NCBI GenBank assembly: GCA_029259635.1
Contig: JAJDEU010000035.1
Span: 1-64,000, forward strand
DNA: 64,000 nt
Origin: Planctomycetota bacterium
GTDB taxonomy: Bacteria; Planctomycetota; UBA1135; GCA-002686595
Reading direction: 5' to 3'
Every line of letters starts with the position of its first letter. Position 1 is the first letter of the stretch. The notes under the pieces were generated by a model. It searched no databases, was not told where the DNA came from, and saw only the letters and a list, made by a program, of their open reading frames with translations. The position numbers and the translations under genes are program-made. This document shows, piece by piece, positions 47,196-56,472 of this stretch.

Positions 47196-49415
47196 CTATG
47201 ACGAAGCGAGCGGACCGTGAGGCGAGAAGCGCTCGGCTCCACCCGTGCGTTCGGCAACGGCCGGTGAGCGCGCGAGTTCCTCGAGACGCTTTCGAACGTC
47301 GGCCAGGCCGCGGGCTTCCGCGTAGCTCCAGAGTCCGCCCCGGAAGGGCGCGAAGCCCATGCCGAAGACGGTGGCGAGGTCGAGCTCGCCGCGCGTGGCG
47401 ACGACGTCCTCTTCCAAGCAACGCGCGGCTTCGGCGAGCATCGCCAGAACACAGCGATCGATCATTTCGTGAGCGGCGAGGTGTGCGTCGGGACGTTTGC
47501 CGCCAGTGGGCCTCGAGAAGCGCGGATTGCGATCGCCCTTGACGAGTCGATCGCGCTTGCCCGGATTCCACAGGTAGATGCCGCGCCCGGTCTTCTTGCC
47601 GAGCTCGCCGGCTTCGATCAACGCGCTCAGCGAATCGCTCTTCGTCATGCGCTCGCCATAGGCGGCCTGCAGGGAGTCCGCGGCATGCGCGGCGATGTCG
47701 AGCCCGACTTCGTCGAGCAGCTCGAACGGTCCCATCGGCATTCCGAAGTCGAGCAGCGCCTCGTCTACGGCGACGGGATCGGCGCCGCCTTCCCACAAGC
47801 GCAGGGCTTCGTCGAGGTAGGGGCCGAGCAGCCGGTTGACCAAGAAGCCCGCGACGTCTTTCACAACGACGGGAGTCTTGCCGATCGCGAGCGCGAGCCG
47901 CGCCGTGCGAGCGACGACATCGTCCGACGTCGCCTCGCCTCGCACAATCTCGATCAGCGGCATGCGCCGAACGGGATTGAAGAAGTGCATGCCGACGACG
48001 CGCTCCGGATGAGGCACGCCCTCTGCGATCGCAGTGACGGACAGCGACGAGGTGTTCGTCGCGAGGATCGCGTCCTCGGCGACGGCGCTCGCCAGCTCGC
48101 CGAGCACGGCTTGCTTGATCGCGAGCTTTTCCGCCACAGCCTCGATGACCAGCTCGCAGCGGCTAAAGCCTACGGGCTCGGTTGTAAACTCCAGACGGTC
48201 GATGGCGGCAACGGCCTCGTGCTTCTTGATCCGCCGCTTCTTCTTGAGCTTGTCGATCTGTACGCGGTGACCGTAGACCGACGCGTCCACGGCGGCCTGG
48301 TCGAGGTCGCGAAGCCGCGTCGCGACACCTTTCTCGGCGAAGAGACTGGCAATCCCACCGCCCATGACTCCGGCGCCGATGACTCCCGCACGACCGATCC
48401 CGGCCGCTCGTTCGCCCGAGGGCAGCTGGGCGAGCTTCTTCGCCTCTTCGGACCGTCCGAACAGCCCGACGAGGCTCTTGGTGATCGACCCGGTGATCAG
48501 CGGCGTGACGCGCTCGGCTTCCTCCAGAAGTCCGGCGTCCATCGAGAGCTTCGGCGCGCGCACCACCATCGCGAGCGCCGCAAAGGGCGCGGGATATTGT
48601 CCGCGCGTCTCGCGTCGCACGCTCTTCTCCGCTTGGCTCTTGATGATGTTTATGGCCAGCGGATTGCGATCGATCAACCAGCGCCAAATGCCGCGATCGG
48701 CGCGTCGGCACTTCATGCGGCCAAGGGCGATATCACTCGCGATGCGCAACAAGTATTCGGGGTGCGTCAGGCGATCGACCATGCCGAGCTTCTTCGCCGC
48801 GCTCGGCTTGAACAGTCGGCCGGTGAGAATGGCGTTCAGAGCGCGCGGTACTCCGATGCGGCGCGGCAATCTCTGCGTTCCGCCCCAACCCGGAATGATG
48901 CCGAGCTTAACTTCGGGCAAGCCGATGCGCGAAGCCGGGTCGTCCGCGAGCACGATGCGATCGCAGGCCAGCGAAAGCTCGTAAGCGCCGCCGGGAACCG
49001 GACCGCCGACCGCGGCGACCGTGAGGAGCCGTCCGCCACCGTGACGACTGAGCTTGGCGATGCGCTCGAAGGCGAGCTGGCCAAAGCGAATGAGCGCCAG
49101 CGCTTGGTCGTTGTCATCCACCGCTTCGATCGCTTTGACATCGGCGCCGACGGCGAAGTTGAGCGGCTCGCGTCCGGTGATGACCAAGGCGCGCAGACGC
49201 TCGTCCCGTTCGATCTCGTCCAACGCGGAAACCAAGTCGCGCATCAGAGCCATGTCGAGCACGGCCTTCTTGCGATGCGGCGGGTCGAGCACCAAGACCG
49301 CGAGGCCTTGCTCGGGGTGATCGATTCGAATGCAGGTGCCCGCAAGAGGTGCGTCGTCGGGCATGTGAAGGTCGGGGAGTTCCATAGACTTCTCGCGATC
49401 GATATCCGTACTCAT
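47196..49415 (-). CDS. fadJ: Multifunctional fatty-acid oxidation alpha subunit (enoyl-CoA hydratase/3-hydroxyacyl-CoA dehydrogenase)
   Basis: Catalyses hydration and NAD-dependent oxidation in beta-oxidation, paired with the thiolase next to it. The 739 aa protein starts at ATG 49415, overlapping the thiolase TGA; upstream frame has no similarity. Enoyl-CoA hydratase region about 20-210: GGAYELSLACDR and RIGLPEVKLGIIPGWGGTQR hold both catalytic Glu. NAD-binding dehydrogenase from about 348: GVIGAGVMGGGIASLFAEKG, then MHFFNPVRRMPLIEIVRG with the catalytic His, and the C-terminal dehydrogenase domain with MPMGPFELLDEVGLD. Domain order matches FadJ/FadB. Confidence 0.93.
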   Translation of the reverse strand: MSTDIDREKSMELPDLHMPDDAPLAGTCIRIDHPEQGLAVLVLDPPHRKKAVLDMALMRDLVSALDEIERDERLRALVITGREPLNFAVGADVKAIEAVDDNDQALALIRFGQLAFERIAKLSRHGGGRLLTVAAVGGPVPGGAYELSLACDRIVLADDPASRIGLPEVKLGIIPGWGGTQRLPRRIGVPRALNAILTGRLFKPSAAKKLGMVDRLTHPEYLLRIASDIALGRMKCRRADRGIWRWLIDRNPLAINIIKSQAEKSVRRETRGQYPAPFAALAMVVRAPKLSMDAGLLEEAERVTPLITGSITKSLVGLFGRSEEAKKLAQLPSGERAAGIGRAGVIGAGVMGGGIASLFAEKGVATRLRDLDQAAVDASVYGHRVQIDKLKKKRRIKKHEAVAAIDRLEFTTEPVGFSRCELVIEAVAEKLAIKQAVLGELASAVAEDAILATNTSSLSVTAIAEGVPHPERVVGMHFFNPVRRMPLIEIVRGEATSDDVVARTARLALAIGKTPVVVKDVAGFLVNRLLGPYLDEALRLWEGGADPVAVDEALLDFGMPMGPFELLDEVGLDIAAHAADSLQAAYGERMTKSDSLSALIEAGELGKKTGRGIYLWNPGKRDRLVKGDRNPRFSRPTGGKRPDAHLAAHEMIDRCVLAMLAEAARCLEEDVVATRGELDLATVFGMGFAPFRGGLWSYAEARGLADVRKRLEELARSPAVAERTGGAERFSPHGPLASS

Positions 49416-50722
49416 GCCGCCACCCGCTCGAGCACAACCGCTCCGCCTTGGCCGCCGCCGATACACAGGGTTGCGAGGCCGAGCTCTTGGTCCGAGACCT
49501 CGAGCTCGTGGGCGACGGTGAGGAGCAAGCGCGCGCCGGTGGCGCCGACCGGGTGGCCGAGTGCGATTGCGCCGCCGTTCTTGTTCATGCGCTCCGGCGA
49601 GACGTGGCCGAGCGCCTGGCTGCGGCCGAGCTTCTTCTGGGCGAACTCGTCGCTGCTGAAGGCTCGCCGACAGGCGATCACCTGGGCGGCAAAGGCTTCG
49701 TTGATCTCGATGATGCCCATGTCGTCGAGTTCGCAGCCGGCGTGCTCGAGTGCTTGCGCGGAGGAGTAGACCGGGCCGAGGCCCATGCGCGCCGGATCGC
49801 AGCCCGTCCAAGCCCAGGAGCGAATGGCGGCCAGCGGCTTGAGCCCGAGCTCGGCGGCGCGCTCTTCGGTGGTGATCAAGAGCGCAGTCGCGCCGTCGCT
49901 GATACCGCAGGCATTGCCGACAGTGACGACGCCATCGGGCTTGTCGAAGTACGGGCGCATGCGACCGAGCGCGGTCATCGATTGATTGTCGCGGATGCCA
50001 TCATCGTGCAAGAGCGAGCCCTTCTTGCCGTTCTTTCCAAGCGGCATAAACGGCACGATTTCCCGTGCGAATCGCCCGGCGTCGCGCGCCTTCTTGGCGC
50101 GTTGATGGCTCTCGAGCGCGAAGGCGTCGACCTCTTCGCGCGAGATGCCATAGTCGCGCACCAGTCGCTCGGCGGTCTTGCCCATGATCATTCCGTTGGT
50201 CGGATCGGTCAGACCTTCGATAAGAGCGATGCGCGGCGCGAGCATGGCCGGCCGCCAGCTCCCGATGGCACTGAGTTTCTGTCCGAGGCTGCGCGCGCCC
50301 GCGAGCTTGCCGAAAAAGCGCGTCGCGCGTTGATTGAAGTGCAGCGGGTAGGCGCTCATGGCTTCCGCGCCCACGCACATAAAGAGATCGCCGTTTCCGG
50401 CGTGAATTCGAGTGGCCGCTTCGGTGACGGCTTGCATTCCGCTCGCGCAGTTGCGTCCGACCGTGTAGCCGGGTACGGACTCGGGGACGCCGGCGCGCAG
50501 TCCGACGACGCGGCCGATGTTCGCTTGGTCGTGGGGCGGGCCGACCGAGCCGACGATGACTTCGTCGAGCTCCGCCGGGTCGATACCCGTGCGTGCTAAG
50601 AGTTCGCGAGCTGCGCTGGCTCCGAGGTGACCGGTGTCTTCGGCGCCAAAGGCTCCGCCGGCTCGGACTTGGGGCAACCGCAATCCTGCGGCTAGAACGA
50701 TTCGCTTCCCTCGAGAATCCAT
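49412..50722 (-). CDS. fadI: Acetyl-CoA acyltransferase (3-ketoacyl-CoA thiolase)
   Basis: Cleaves 3-ketoacyl-CoA with CoA in the last step of beta-oxidation. The 436 aa protein has the thiolase active-site set: Cys92 in GRNCASGMQA, His in GGAIALGHPVGATG, and Cys in LCIGGGQGG, plus the ITEEINEAFAAQ-like block (IEINEAFAAQ). It is the first gene of a two-gene operon with fadJ (4 bp ATGA overlap). Length and order match FadI more than FadA. Confidence 0.93.
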   Translation of the reverse strand: MDSRGKRIVLAAGLRLPQVRAGGAFGAEDTGHLGASAARELLARTGIDPAELDEVIVGSVGPPHDQANIGRVVGLRAGVPESVPGYTVGRNCASGMQAVTEAATRIHAGNGDLFMCVGAEAMSAYPLHFNQRATRFFGKLAGARSLGQKLSAIGSWRPAMLAPRIALIEGLTDPTNGMIMGKTAERLVRDYGISREEVDAFALESHQRAKKARDAGRFAREIVPFMPLGKNGKKGSLLHDDGIRDNQSMTALGRMRPYFDKPDGVVTVGNACGISDGATALLITTEERAAELGLKPLAAIRSWAWTGCDPARMGLGPVYSSAQALEHAGCELDDMGIIEINEAFAAQVIACRRAFSSDEFAQKKLGRSQALGHVSPERMNKNGGAIALGHPVGATGARLLLTVAHELEVSDQELGLATLCIGGGQGGAVVLERVAA

Positions 50723-51292
50723 GGTTTACGTGAGGCTAGGGTGAGGGGGGGTGAGCTTCGGCCGCTCGGGTGAACGGCTCTTGATTCACAGTCTTGATTG
50801 ACTGTGGGGCGGTCGGAGGCTTTCAAGCCCGAGCGCGATCGGGCTTTGGATTTGCGCAATTGGCACCTTGCCGAAGCGGCGCTTGGAATTCAAAGACGGT
50901 CTCCGGGGCGCTCGCGCAGAGTCTTGCTGGAAAAGGTTGGCGGACAAGGGCGAACCTCGCTCTTGAAGCCGGCGATCTGAATTCGAGCGCGGAGGGGGAC
51001 GGGAACGGGGAGTTTCGGCGGCATGCTTGGGATGGAGAATCGCTGATCGGGGCCGGGCGACGGAGCCGGGTTCATCGACTCAACAGGGCAATCCCTATAG
51101 GACAGTGGCGAGGAGGGCGCGAGTGCTCGAGAGCGGCGGGCGGAGAATGTGCTTGCGGCGGGTCGCTCGGGATGGAACTGGCTGCTAAGTTTTTTGGCGC
51201 TTTGGTCGACATCTCCAGAGCCTAGGAGTGAGTGCAGCTGGATTCGGTGATCGCTAGAGAATGCGACTTCGAAGGCTGCGAGAGAACCAGCC
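50723..51292. other. 570 bp divergent intergenic region
   Basis: This stretch lies between fadI (minus) and the patatin-ferredoxin gene (plus). Apart from the palindrome at 50787-50806 I see no gene: the open frames on both strands have low-complexity composition and no recognisable motifs. It should contain the promoters of both flanking genes. A weak TCGACT/TATAGG pair (about 51074-51101) has a 15-base spacer and is not convincing. Confidence 0.5.
50787..50806. promoter_or_regulatory. Palindrome upstream of fadI, candidate operator
   Basis: CACAGTC (50787-50793) and GACTGTG (50800-50806) flank a TTGATT centre, giving a 7 bp perfect inverted repeat 65 bp upstream of the fadI start. A direct repeat CTTGATT also occurs at 50780 and within the site. 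Its place fits an operator for a fatty-acid-responsive repressor, but no regulator gene is in the window. A short terminator stem is an alternative. Confidence 0.35.
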
Positions 51293-52450
51293 TTGAATAG
51301 AGAAGACGCAACCGAACCCGCCCCGGTCCAACACAAGCGCCGCCTCAGCGACGTGGTGCTCAACCCGAATGGAGTCCCGAAGCGTCCGCGCACGGTGCTC
51401 GTGCTCGGTGGCGGGGGGATGCGCGGAATGGCGCACATCGGAGTGCTGCGCGCGTTGCGCAACCTGGGTATTCAGGTGGACGTGATCGTGGGCACCAGCA
51501 TCGGATCACTTGTCGGCGCCATGGCCGCTGGCGGATTTACCGTCGAGCAGATGGAAGAGCGAATCGCCGCGCTCCAAAAAGGTGACTACTTCAAGCTCAA
51601 CTTCTTGAAGTTTTTGCTGAAGGGTGCGCGCGCTCCGAGCATGTATCGCGGAGATCGCTTTCGCGAGAAACTGAAAGAGCTGTTGCCGCCGATTGAGTTC
51701 GGCGAGAGCATCGTCCCGTTCTACTGCAATGCCGTCGAGTTGGAGTCCGGCGGAAGCGTCTACTGGGGCTCGCCAGGATCGCAAGACATCTCCATGGTCG
51801 ACGCGGTCTACTCCTCCTGCGCGTTACCGGGCATCTTCGAACCGCACCAACGCGGGGACAAACACTATATGGACGGCGGCATCGTCGACGCCGTTCCACT
51901 GCGTTTCGCCAAAACGCTTAAGCCGGACCTGATCATCGCCGTCGATCTGTCGATTAAGGCGACCTTCACGGCGCCCAAGTACAAGGACCGTGTGCTGACG
52001 ACGCTCTGGCGCGCGTTCGAGATCGCCGAAGAGGTTTTGGTTGAACACCAGCTGCACATGCACGCCGACTGGAACGTCGCGCTGATCCAACCCAAGGTCG
52101 GGCACCTCTCGCGCTTCGACTTCAACGATGTGCCCGAGATTGTGAAGCTCGGCGAGACGGAGGCTGAGCGCGTGCTGACCTCGCATGCGGCGACCCGAAA
52201 CTTGATTCAGCCGGAGGGCTTCGACGGTCTCTCCTGCCCGGTGACTCCCCGAGATTACGTGAGTATCCGGATCGACCGAGCGGCCTGTGTCGGCTGCGGA
52301 CTGTGTGAGATGGTCTGTGAGACCGACGCTTTCCGGGCGGTGTCGGGAGAAAAAGCGACCGTGCGCAAGGTGCAAAATTACGAGTGCACGCGCGACCACG
52401 CCTGCGCTCGCAATTGCCCCACGAACGCGATCCATCTGGGCAATCTGTAG
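51293..52450 (+). CDS. Patatin-like phospholipase fused to a C-terminal ferredoxin-like domain
   Basis: A 385 aa fusion. Residues of about 33-270 are a patatin-like lipid acyl hydrolase: oxyanion loop LVLGGGGMRGMAHIGVL, nucleophile Ser69 in VGTSIGS, and Asp194 in HYMDGGIVDAV. After a linker, residues of about 325-380 form a ferredoxin-like domain: Cys332, 335, 338 and 342 in CVGCGLCEMVC (ferredoxin spacing), then only three Cys (365, 371, 375) in the second group, with CARNCPTNAI. The second site could bind a 3Fe-4S cluster, or none. The TTG start at 51293 is preceded by GAGAGAACC; no closer ATG fits. Substrate and redox role unknown. Confidence 0.85.
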   Translation: MNREDATEPAPVQHKRRLSDVVLNPNGVPKRPRTVLVLGGGGMRGMAHIGVLRALRNLGIQVDVIVGTSIGSLVGAMAAGGFTVEQMEERIAALQKGDYFKLNFLKFLLKGARAPSMYRGDRFREKLKELLPPIEFGESIVPFYCNAVELESGGSVYWGSPGSQDISMVDAVYSSCALPGIFEPHQRGDKHYMDGGIVDAVPLRFAKTLKPDLIIAVDLSIKATFTAPKYKDRVLTTLWRAFEIAEEVLVEHQLHMHADWNVALIQPKVGHLSRFDFNDVPEIVKLGETEAERVLTSHAATRNLIQPEGFDGLSCPVTPRDYVSIRIDRAACVGCGLCEMVCETDAFRAVSGEKATVRKVQNYECTRDHACARNCPTNAIHLGNL

Positions 52451-52507
52451 CGACTCTGGATTCGGCGCGGTTCGCTGAAGGAGAGAAGTGCCCGGCAACG
52501 CGCTGCA

Positions 52508-53476
52508 TTGTGCCGCGCGGCTGGCTACCATCCGCCCGTGAGATCCGGCGCATGGACACAAGAGCGGCTCGTTCCGCTTCGAAAGAGCGGTCGAGTCGAG
52601 GGCGACTCCAGCCGCGCGACGCAGGCCTATACCCAGACCGAGCGTGTGGCGCTGACTCCCCGAGGAGTGGGGGGCATTCTCGACACGGCCTGGGAAATCT
52701 ACTCCGAACGATTCCTGCAGTGCGTCGGGCTGACGCTCGCATTGACCTTACCGATGCGCGCGAGTCTGGTCGCGGTTCGCTACTCAGGCGTGGAGCGAAC
52801 GACTCGACACTTTCTTGAGTTTGCCCTTGATCGCATGGCGCCTGTTCTCGTCGCCGTTCTGGTTGCCAATCTCGTTCGCGATTACGTCTATAGCCGCTCG
52901 ACTTCGACCTGGGGCTCGGTGCGAGCCACCTTCGACCGACTGCCCAGCCTCTTGGGAATCCTCGTCATTCTCGCCCTGGGGTTTTTCTGCCTCCCGTATA
53001 CGTTGCTGTGCTTTCCGATCAGCCTCTATCTCTACTGGCAGCTCTCCATCGCCCCTGCGGTCTACGCCATCGAAGGCCGCTCTCTGATTCAAGTATTTCG
53101 ACGCGGGGTTCGCCTGCTTCGTGGCTGGACGAGCTTTGGTCGCTTTCTCGGAATCGCGATCGTTCACTTCGTCATGTTTTTCGGCCTGGCTGGTTCGATG
53201 ATCGCTTTGGATGATCCGACGATCCGCGCAGCCATTCTCGAGTTCACGGAAATCGATGGGCTGACGCTGGATCTTCTCGCGACCGTGCCGGCCTCGATTT
53301 TTATGGCCGTTTCTTCGGCCTTTCTCGCGATCGTTTTATCGGTCTACTACTACGACATCCGCGCACGCCGCGAAGGCCTCGACCTGCACCTGCAGCTAGA
53401 GGAGATCGAGGCGGCGCATAGGGCGAGCGAACTGGAATCCGATTCACCGCCTGCCCGTTCGGGGAGTGTGCTTTGA
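52508..53476 (+). CDS. Polytopic membrane protein, first gene of the MoxR-DUF58 cluster
   Basis: A roughly 310-322 aa protein with about six hydrophobic segments from residue 65 onward, such as PVLVAVLVANLV, LLGILVILALGFFCLPY and FLGIAIVHFVMFFGL. The layout (RGVGGILDTAWEIYSERF then TM pairs with FRRGVRLLRGWTS) resembles glycerophosphodiester-phosphodiesterase membrane-domain/YIP1-like proteins often seen at the head of such clusters; this is similarity of pattern, not a firm family. GTG starts at 52508 and 52538 are both possible. The stop overlaps the next gene's TTG by 4 bp. A short acidic C-terminal tail is cytoplasmic by charge. Confidence 0.62.
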   Translation: MCRAAGYHPPVRSGAWTQERLVPLRKSGRVEGDSSRATQAYTQTERVALTPRGVGGILDTAWEIYSERFLQCVGLTLALTLPMRASLVAVRYSGVERTTRHFLEFALDRMAPVLVAVLVANLVRDYVYSRSTSTWGSVRATFDRLPSLLGILVILALGFFCLPYTLLCFPISLYLYWQLSIAPAVYAIEGRSLIQVFRRGVRLLRGWTSFGRFLGIAIVHFVMFFGLAGSMIALDDPTIRAAILEFTEIDGLTLDLLATVPASIFMAVSSAFLAIVLSVYYYDIRARREGLDLHLQLEEIEAAHRASELESDSPPARSGSVL

Positions 53477-54105
53477 TTCGCCAAGCCGCAGAGCAGCGCG
53501 ATTCCACGGAGATCGACCGCGCTCTGGATCGTGTGTTTGCGCGGCCCGAGTTCGGTGAGGAGGAGCGCACTCTGTTCGACGAGTTTCTGGACTGGCTCTC
53601 CGAGTCGTTGGACCTCGACGTCGATCCCGGGACAGTGGGAGGAGCGCTCGACGGGGGGATGCGGATTGCGCTCGTACTCTTAGCCGTCGGGTTGCTCTGG
53701 CTGATCGTTCGCGCCGCTCGCGGCTACGTTCTACAGCGGATGTCCCAACATTCCGACCGAGTCGCGGAGCGGTTGGCCGTGCACAAGCGCGTGCGCGAAC
53801 TCTACGCGGGAGCGCTGCGCGCTCGCGAGGCCGGCGACTTTCGCCTCGCTGTGCGTTTGGGACTCTTCGCGTTGGTCACGGGGCTCGGAATGAACGGCGC
53901 GCTCGAGTATCGCGATGCCTGGACCTACCGCGAGATCCTGCGCAACGGCGCGCCAGACGAATCGATCTCCGAGCTTTTGGGCGGATTGGTGGAGGAGCTC
54001 GAAGCGAAGGAGTTCGGCGACGCGCGAGTCGCCCTCGAAGACCTCGATCGCTTGGAAGAGCTCTGCCAAGCCCACCTCTCCGAAGTCCTGGAGCTCTCCG
54101 CATGA
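53473..54105 (+). CDS. DUF4129-like single-TM protein
   Basis: A 210 aa protein with one TM segment (about 66-85: IALVLLAVGLLWLIVRAA) and a C-terminal cytosolic domain. The segment ALEYRDAWTYREILRNG is the family-like end seen in DUF4129 members, which sit beside DUF58 and MoxR genes. It starts at a TTG overlapping the previous stop and ends overlapping the DUF4350 start, so it is inside a coupled operon. DUF4129 function is not settled; proposed roles in peptide or polymer export come from context only. Confidence 0.65.
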   Translation: MIRQAAEQRDSTEIDRALDRVFARPEFGEEERTLFDEFLDWLSESLDLDVDPGTVGGALDGGMRIALVLLAVGLLWLIVRAARGYVLQRMSQHSDRVAERLAVHKRVRELYAGALRAREAGDFRLAVRLGLFALVTGLGMNGALEYRDAWTYREILRNGAPDESISELLGGLVEELEAKEFGDARVALEDLDRLEELCQAHLSEVLELSA

Positions 54106-55421
54106 AGGGCAAGCACAGCATCGGCGGCTGGGTCGTTGTGGGGTTGATTCTCTTGATGGGCGCCCTCATCTCTCAGCTTCCCAGCGACAGCTCTGCGCTC
54201 GACGAGAGCGCGCTCTCCGCGGAACCCGGCGGCAAGCGCGCGCTCTATCTCGCGCTGTCCGAGCTGGGCTTCCCCGCCAGAATCTGGACCGATCGTCCGT
54301 CCGAGCTGCCGCGCGGCGAGGGACTTCTGTGGCTCAGCGCGGTTCCGAAGTACCCAGATGGCGTCGCGGATTTGGTCGATCTCGAGTCCACTCCGGCCCA
54401 GGCTCAGACCGCGATCAGTCCCCATGATCCGGCGCACTATCGCCGCTTCATGGACGAAGGCGGGACGATTCTGTGCGCACTCTCGGCGGACGGAATGACG
54501 GAGTTCCTTGCGAATGAACTCGAGATCGCAATTCCGCTGGAAGGCTTCGAGGCGGAAGGGCACCGCGGCAAAGCGAGCCTCCATTTCATTCCGACCGACG
54601 AGGCCCTCGAATGCTCCAAGATCAGAGGGCTCGACCCGGAGTACGCGGATTCAATTCCCGGCGGAATCGTCGATGGGTTACTCGTCTCGTCTTCGGTCCA
54701 TGCTCCTTCCGAGCTCCGTGATGAGAGTGAAGAGAGTGCAGCGCGTCTCGCTGAAGGTGTCCCCGGCCTGATTCGGATTCCCGTCGGACGCGGTTCCTTG
54801 GTCTTAATGGTCTCCGATCGTGCGTTCACGAACGAGTACTTGCGGGTAGCCGATCACGGCCGGATGGCGGTGCGCTTGGCCGAGGAATACGCTCGCGGAA
54901 AGCCGATTCTGTTCGACGAATACGCGCTCGGGCGCTGGTCGCCGGGTTCGTGGACCACCATGGCGACTTCGAACCGGTTGATTTTGCTCAGCATTCATTT
55001 GGTCCTCACGCTCGCGCTGTTGAGCTGGAGTCTCGCGTGGGTGCGAGCCTTTCCACGGGATGCGAAGCCGGCGGAGCCGCTCTCCGCGCTCGCGCGAGTT
55101 CGGTCGCGGGCGAGTCTCTTCCTGCGCGGTGGACGGCCGAGTCTGCTGGCCCACCAGCTTCGGAGCGGAACACTGCGCGCTCTCTATGTTCGCGAAAAGT
55201 TGCGCCGTCGGGCGAATGAAGAGGGCTACGAGGGGGAGATCGAAGAGCTGCTCGGCGGAACGGCGGAGCCGGAGGAGGCTCGAAGTTGGGTCGATCGGCT
55301 CGCCGTTCGCGACGAGATGAGCCGGGACGAGTTGGTTGAGTTCAAGGAGAAGCTCGAGGGCTTCTCTCGTCGTATTCAGACAGGGCGCGTGCATGCGTCG
55401 CCAGAGAAGGGAATCATGTAG
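54102..55421 (+). CDS. DUF4350-domain membrane protein
   Basis: A 439 aa protein with an N-terminal TM anchor (VVVGLILLMGALISQL), an extracytoplasmic DUF4350-type domain (GGKRALYLALSELGFPARI, FMDEGGTILCAL) up to about residue 275, a second TM (about 288-307), and a basic cytosolic tail. It overlaps DUF4129 by 4 bp and is followed by moxR after 2 bp. Order DUF4129-DUF4350-MoxR-DUF58 is a recurring bacterial cluster. Function unknown; the fold resembles a nucleotide-free class I glutamine-amidotransferase-like shell in related families (inference from the conserved strand-turn). Confidence 0.72.
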   Translation: MKGKHSIGGWVVVGLILLMGALISQLPSDSSALDESALSAEPGGKRALYLALSELGFPARIWTDRPSELPRGEGLLWLSAVPKYPDGVADLVDLESTPAQAQTAISPHDPAHYRRFMDEGGTILCALSADGMTEFLANELEIAIPLEGFEAEGHRGKASLHFIPTDEALECSKIRGLDPEYADSIPGGIVDGLLVSSSVHAPSELRDESEESAARLAEGVPGLIRIPVGRGSLVLMVSDRAFTNEYLRVADHGRMAVRLAEEYARGKPILFDEYALGRWSPGSWTTMATSNRLILLSIHLVLTLALLSWSLAWVRAFPRDAKPAEPLSALARVRSRASLFLRGGRPSLLAHQLRSGTLRALYVREKLRRRANEEGYEGEIEELLGGTAEPEEARSWVDRLAVRDEMSRDELVEFKEKLEGFSRRIQTGRVHASPEKGIM

Positions 55422-55423
55422 AC

Positions 55424-56458
55424 ATGGAATCGGAAGCCGAAAACTCAGAAGGTCTAGAGCGGGATGCAGGCGACGGTGTCGTGCCGGAATCGCATCCAAG
55501 TCCACACTCCAACGTCCTCATGGACCTTCGTCGGCGCGTCCGCGAAGAGACCGCGCGCGTGATCGTCGGAATGGAAACGGAGATCGACCACTGCCTCGTC
55601 GCGCTCTTGTGCGGCGGGCATGTCCTGCTCGAGGGGCCGCCCGGCGTGGCGAAGACGATGCTGGTTCGATCGATTGCGACAGCGCTCGGCGGCAGCTTCT
55701 CGCGCGTGCAGTTCACGCCCGACCTGATGCCCGCCGACGTCACCGGCACCAGTATCTTCGATCCGGGCGCGGGCAACTTCCGCTTCCGCGCCGGGCCAAT
55801 CTTCGCGCAGTTCTTGCTGTGCGACGAGATCAATCGCGCTCCCGCCAAGACGCAGGCGGCGCTACTCGAGTCGATGCAAGAGGGCACGGTGACGATCGAT
55901 GGCGAGTGCCACCAGCTGCCGGAGCCTTTTGGCGTCTTCGCGACGATGAACCCGATCGAAAACGAGGGGACTTATCCTTTGCCGGAAGCGCAGCTCGACC
56001 GCTTCCTCTTCAAGGTACAAATCGGCTACCCGAATGCCGAGCTCGAGGCGTCCCTGCTCGCCATGGCGCACGATCGCGAGCCGTCGGCCTCGCCCGACGA
56101 GCTCGGTGTCCGGGCCGTCACGACACCGGATGACCTCAAAGCCGCAGGAGCGATCGCCAACGCAGTCACGGTTCGCGACGATCTGTTCGCCTACGTCGTG
56201 CAGCTGCTCGCGGCGACGCGAGAGTCTCCTGCGCTCATGCTCGGCGCGAGCCCGCGCGCCGGCGTGATGCTCATTCGCGCGGCCAAGGCCTTCGCCGCCC
56301 TCGACGGCCGCGACTACCTGACGCCGGATGATTTGAAGCACGTCTTCCTGCCCACACTGCGCCACCGCGTTGCCTTGGATCCCGCCGAAGAGATCGATGG
56401 CGTGACCACCGACGAAGTCTTGGTCCGTGTGCTCGATTCGATCGAGGTTCCGCGCTGA
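55424..56458 (+). CDS. MoxR-family AAA+ ATPase
   Basis: A chaperone-type AAA+ ATPase of 344 aa. Walker A is LLEGPPGVAKTMLVRSI and Walker B LLCDEINRAPAKTQAALL; sensor 1 lies in VFATMNPIENEGTYPLPEAQ, and LGASPRAGVMLIRAAKAFA holds sensor-2/lid features. MoxR proteins act with VWA or DUF58 partners to insert metals or mature secreted enzymes. It lies directly between the DUF4350 and DUF58 genes. Confidence 0.92.
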   Translation: MESEAENSEGLERDAGDGVVPESHPSPHSNVLMDLRRRVREETARVIVGMETEIDHCLVALLCGGHVLLEGPPGVAKTMLVRSIATALGGSFSRVQFTPDLMPADVTGTSIFDPGAGNFRFRAGPIFAQFLLCDEINRAPAKTQAALLESMQEGTVTIDGECHQLPEPFGVFATMNPIENEGTYPLPEAQLDRFLFKVQIGYPNAELEASLLAMAHDREPSASPDELGVRAVTTPDDLKAAGAIANAVTVRDDLFAYVVQLLAATRESPALMLGASPRAGVMLIRAAKAFAALDGRDYLTPDDLKHVFLPTLRHRVALDPAEEIDGVTTDEVLVRVLDSIEVPR

Positions 56459-56472
56459 TTCCGACCTCCCGA

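Noticed and set aside
47469-49769. Long plus-strand open frame opposite fadJ, and similar ones opposite valS (2777-4462) and kdsA (5-1009)
   Set aside because: The opposite strand encodes well-conserved enzymes with catalytic residues; these frames show no motif.
50794-51225. 143-codon open frame in the fadI upstream gap
   Set aside because: Low-complexity sequence, no motif, no SD; it overlaps the palindrome that is probably regulatory.
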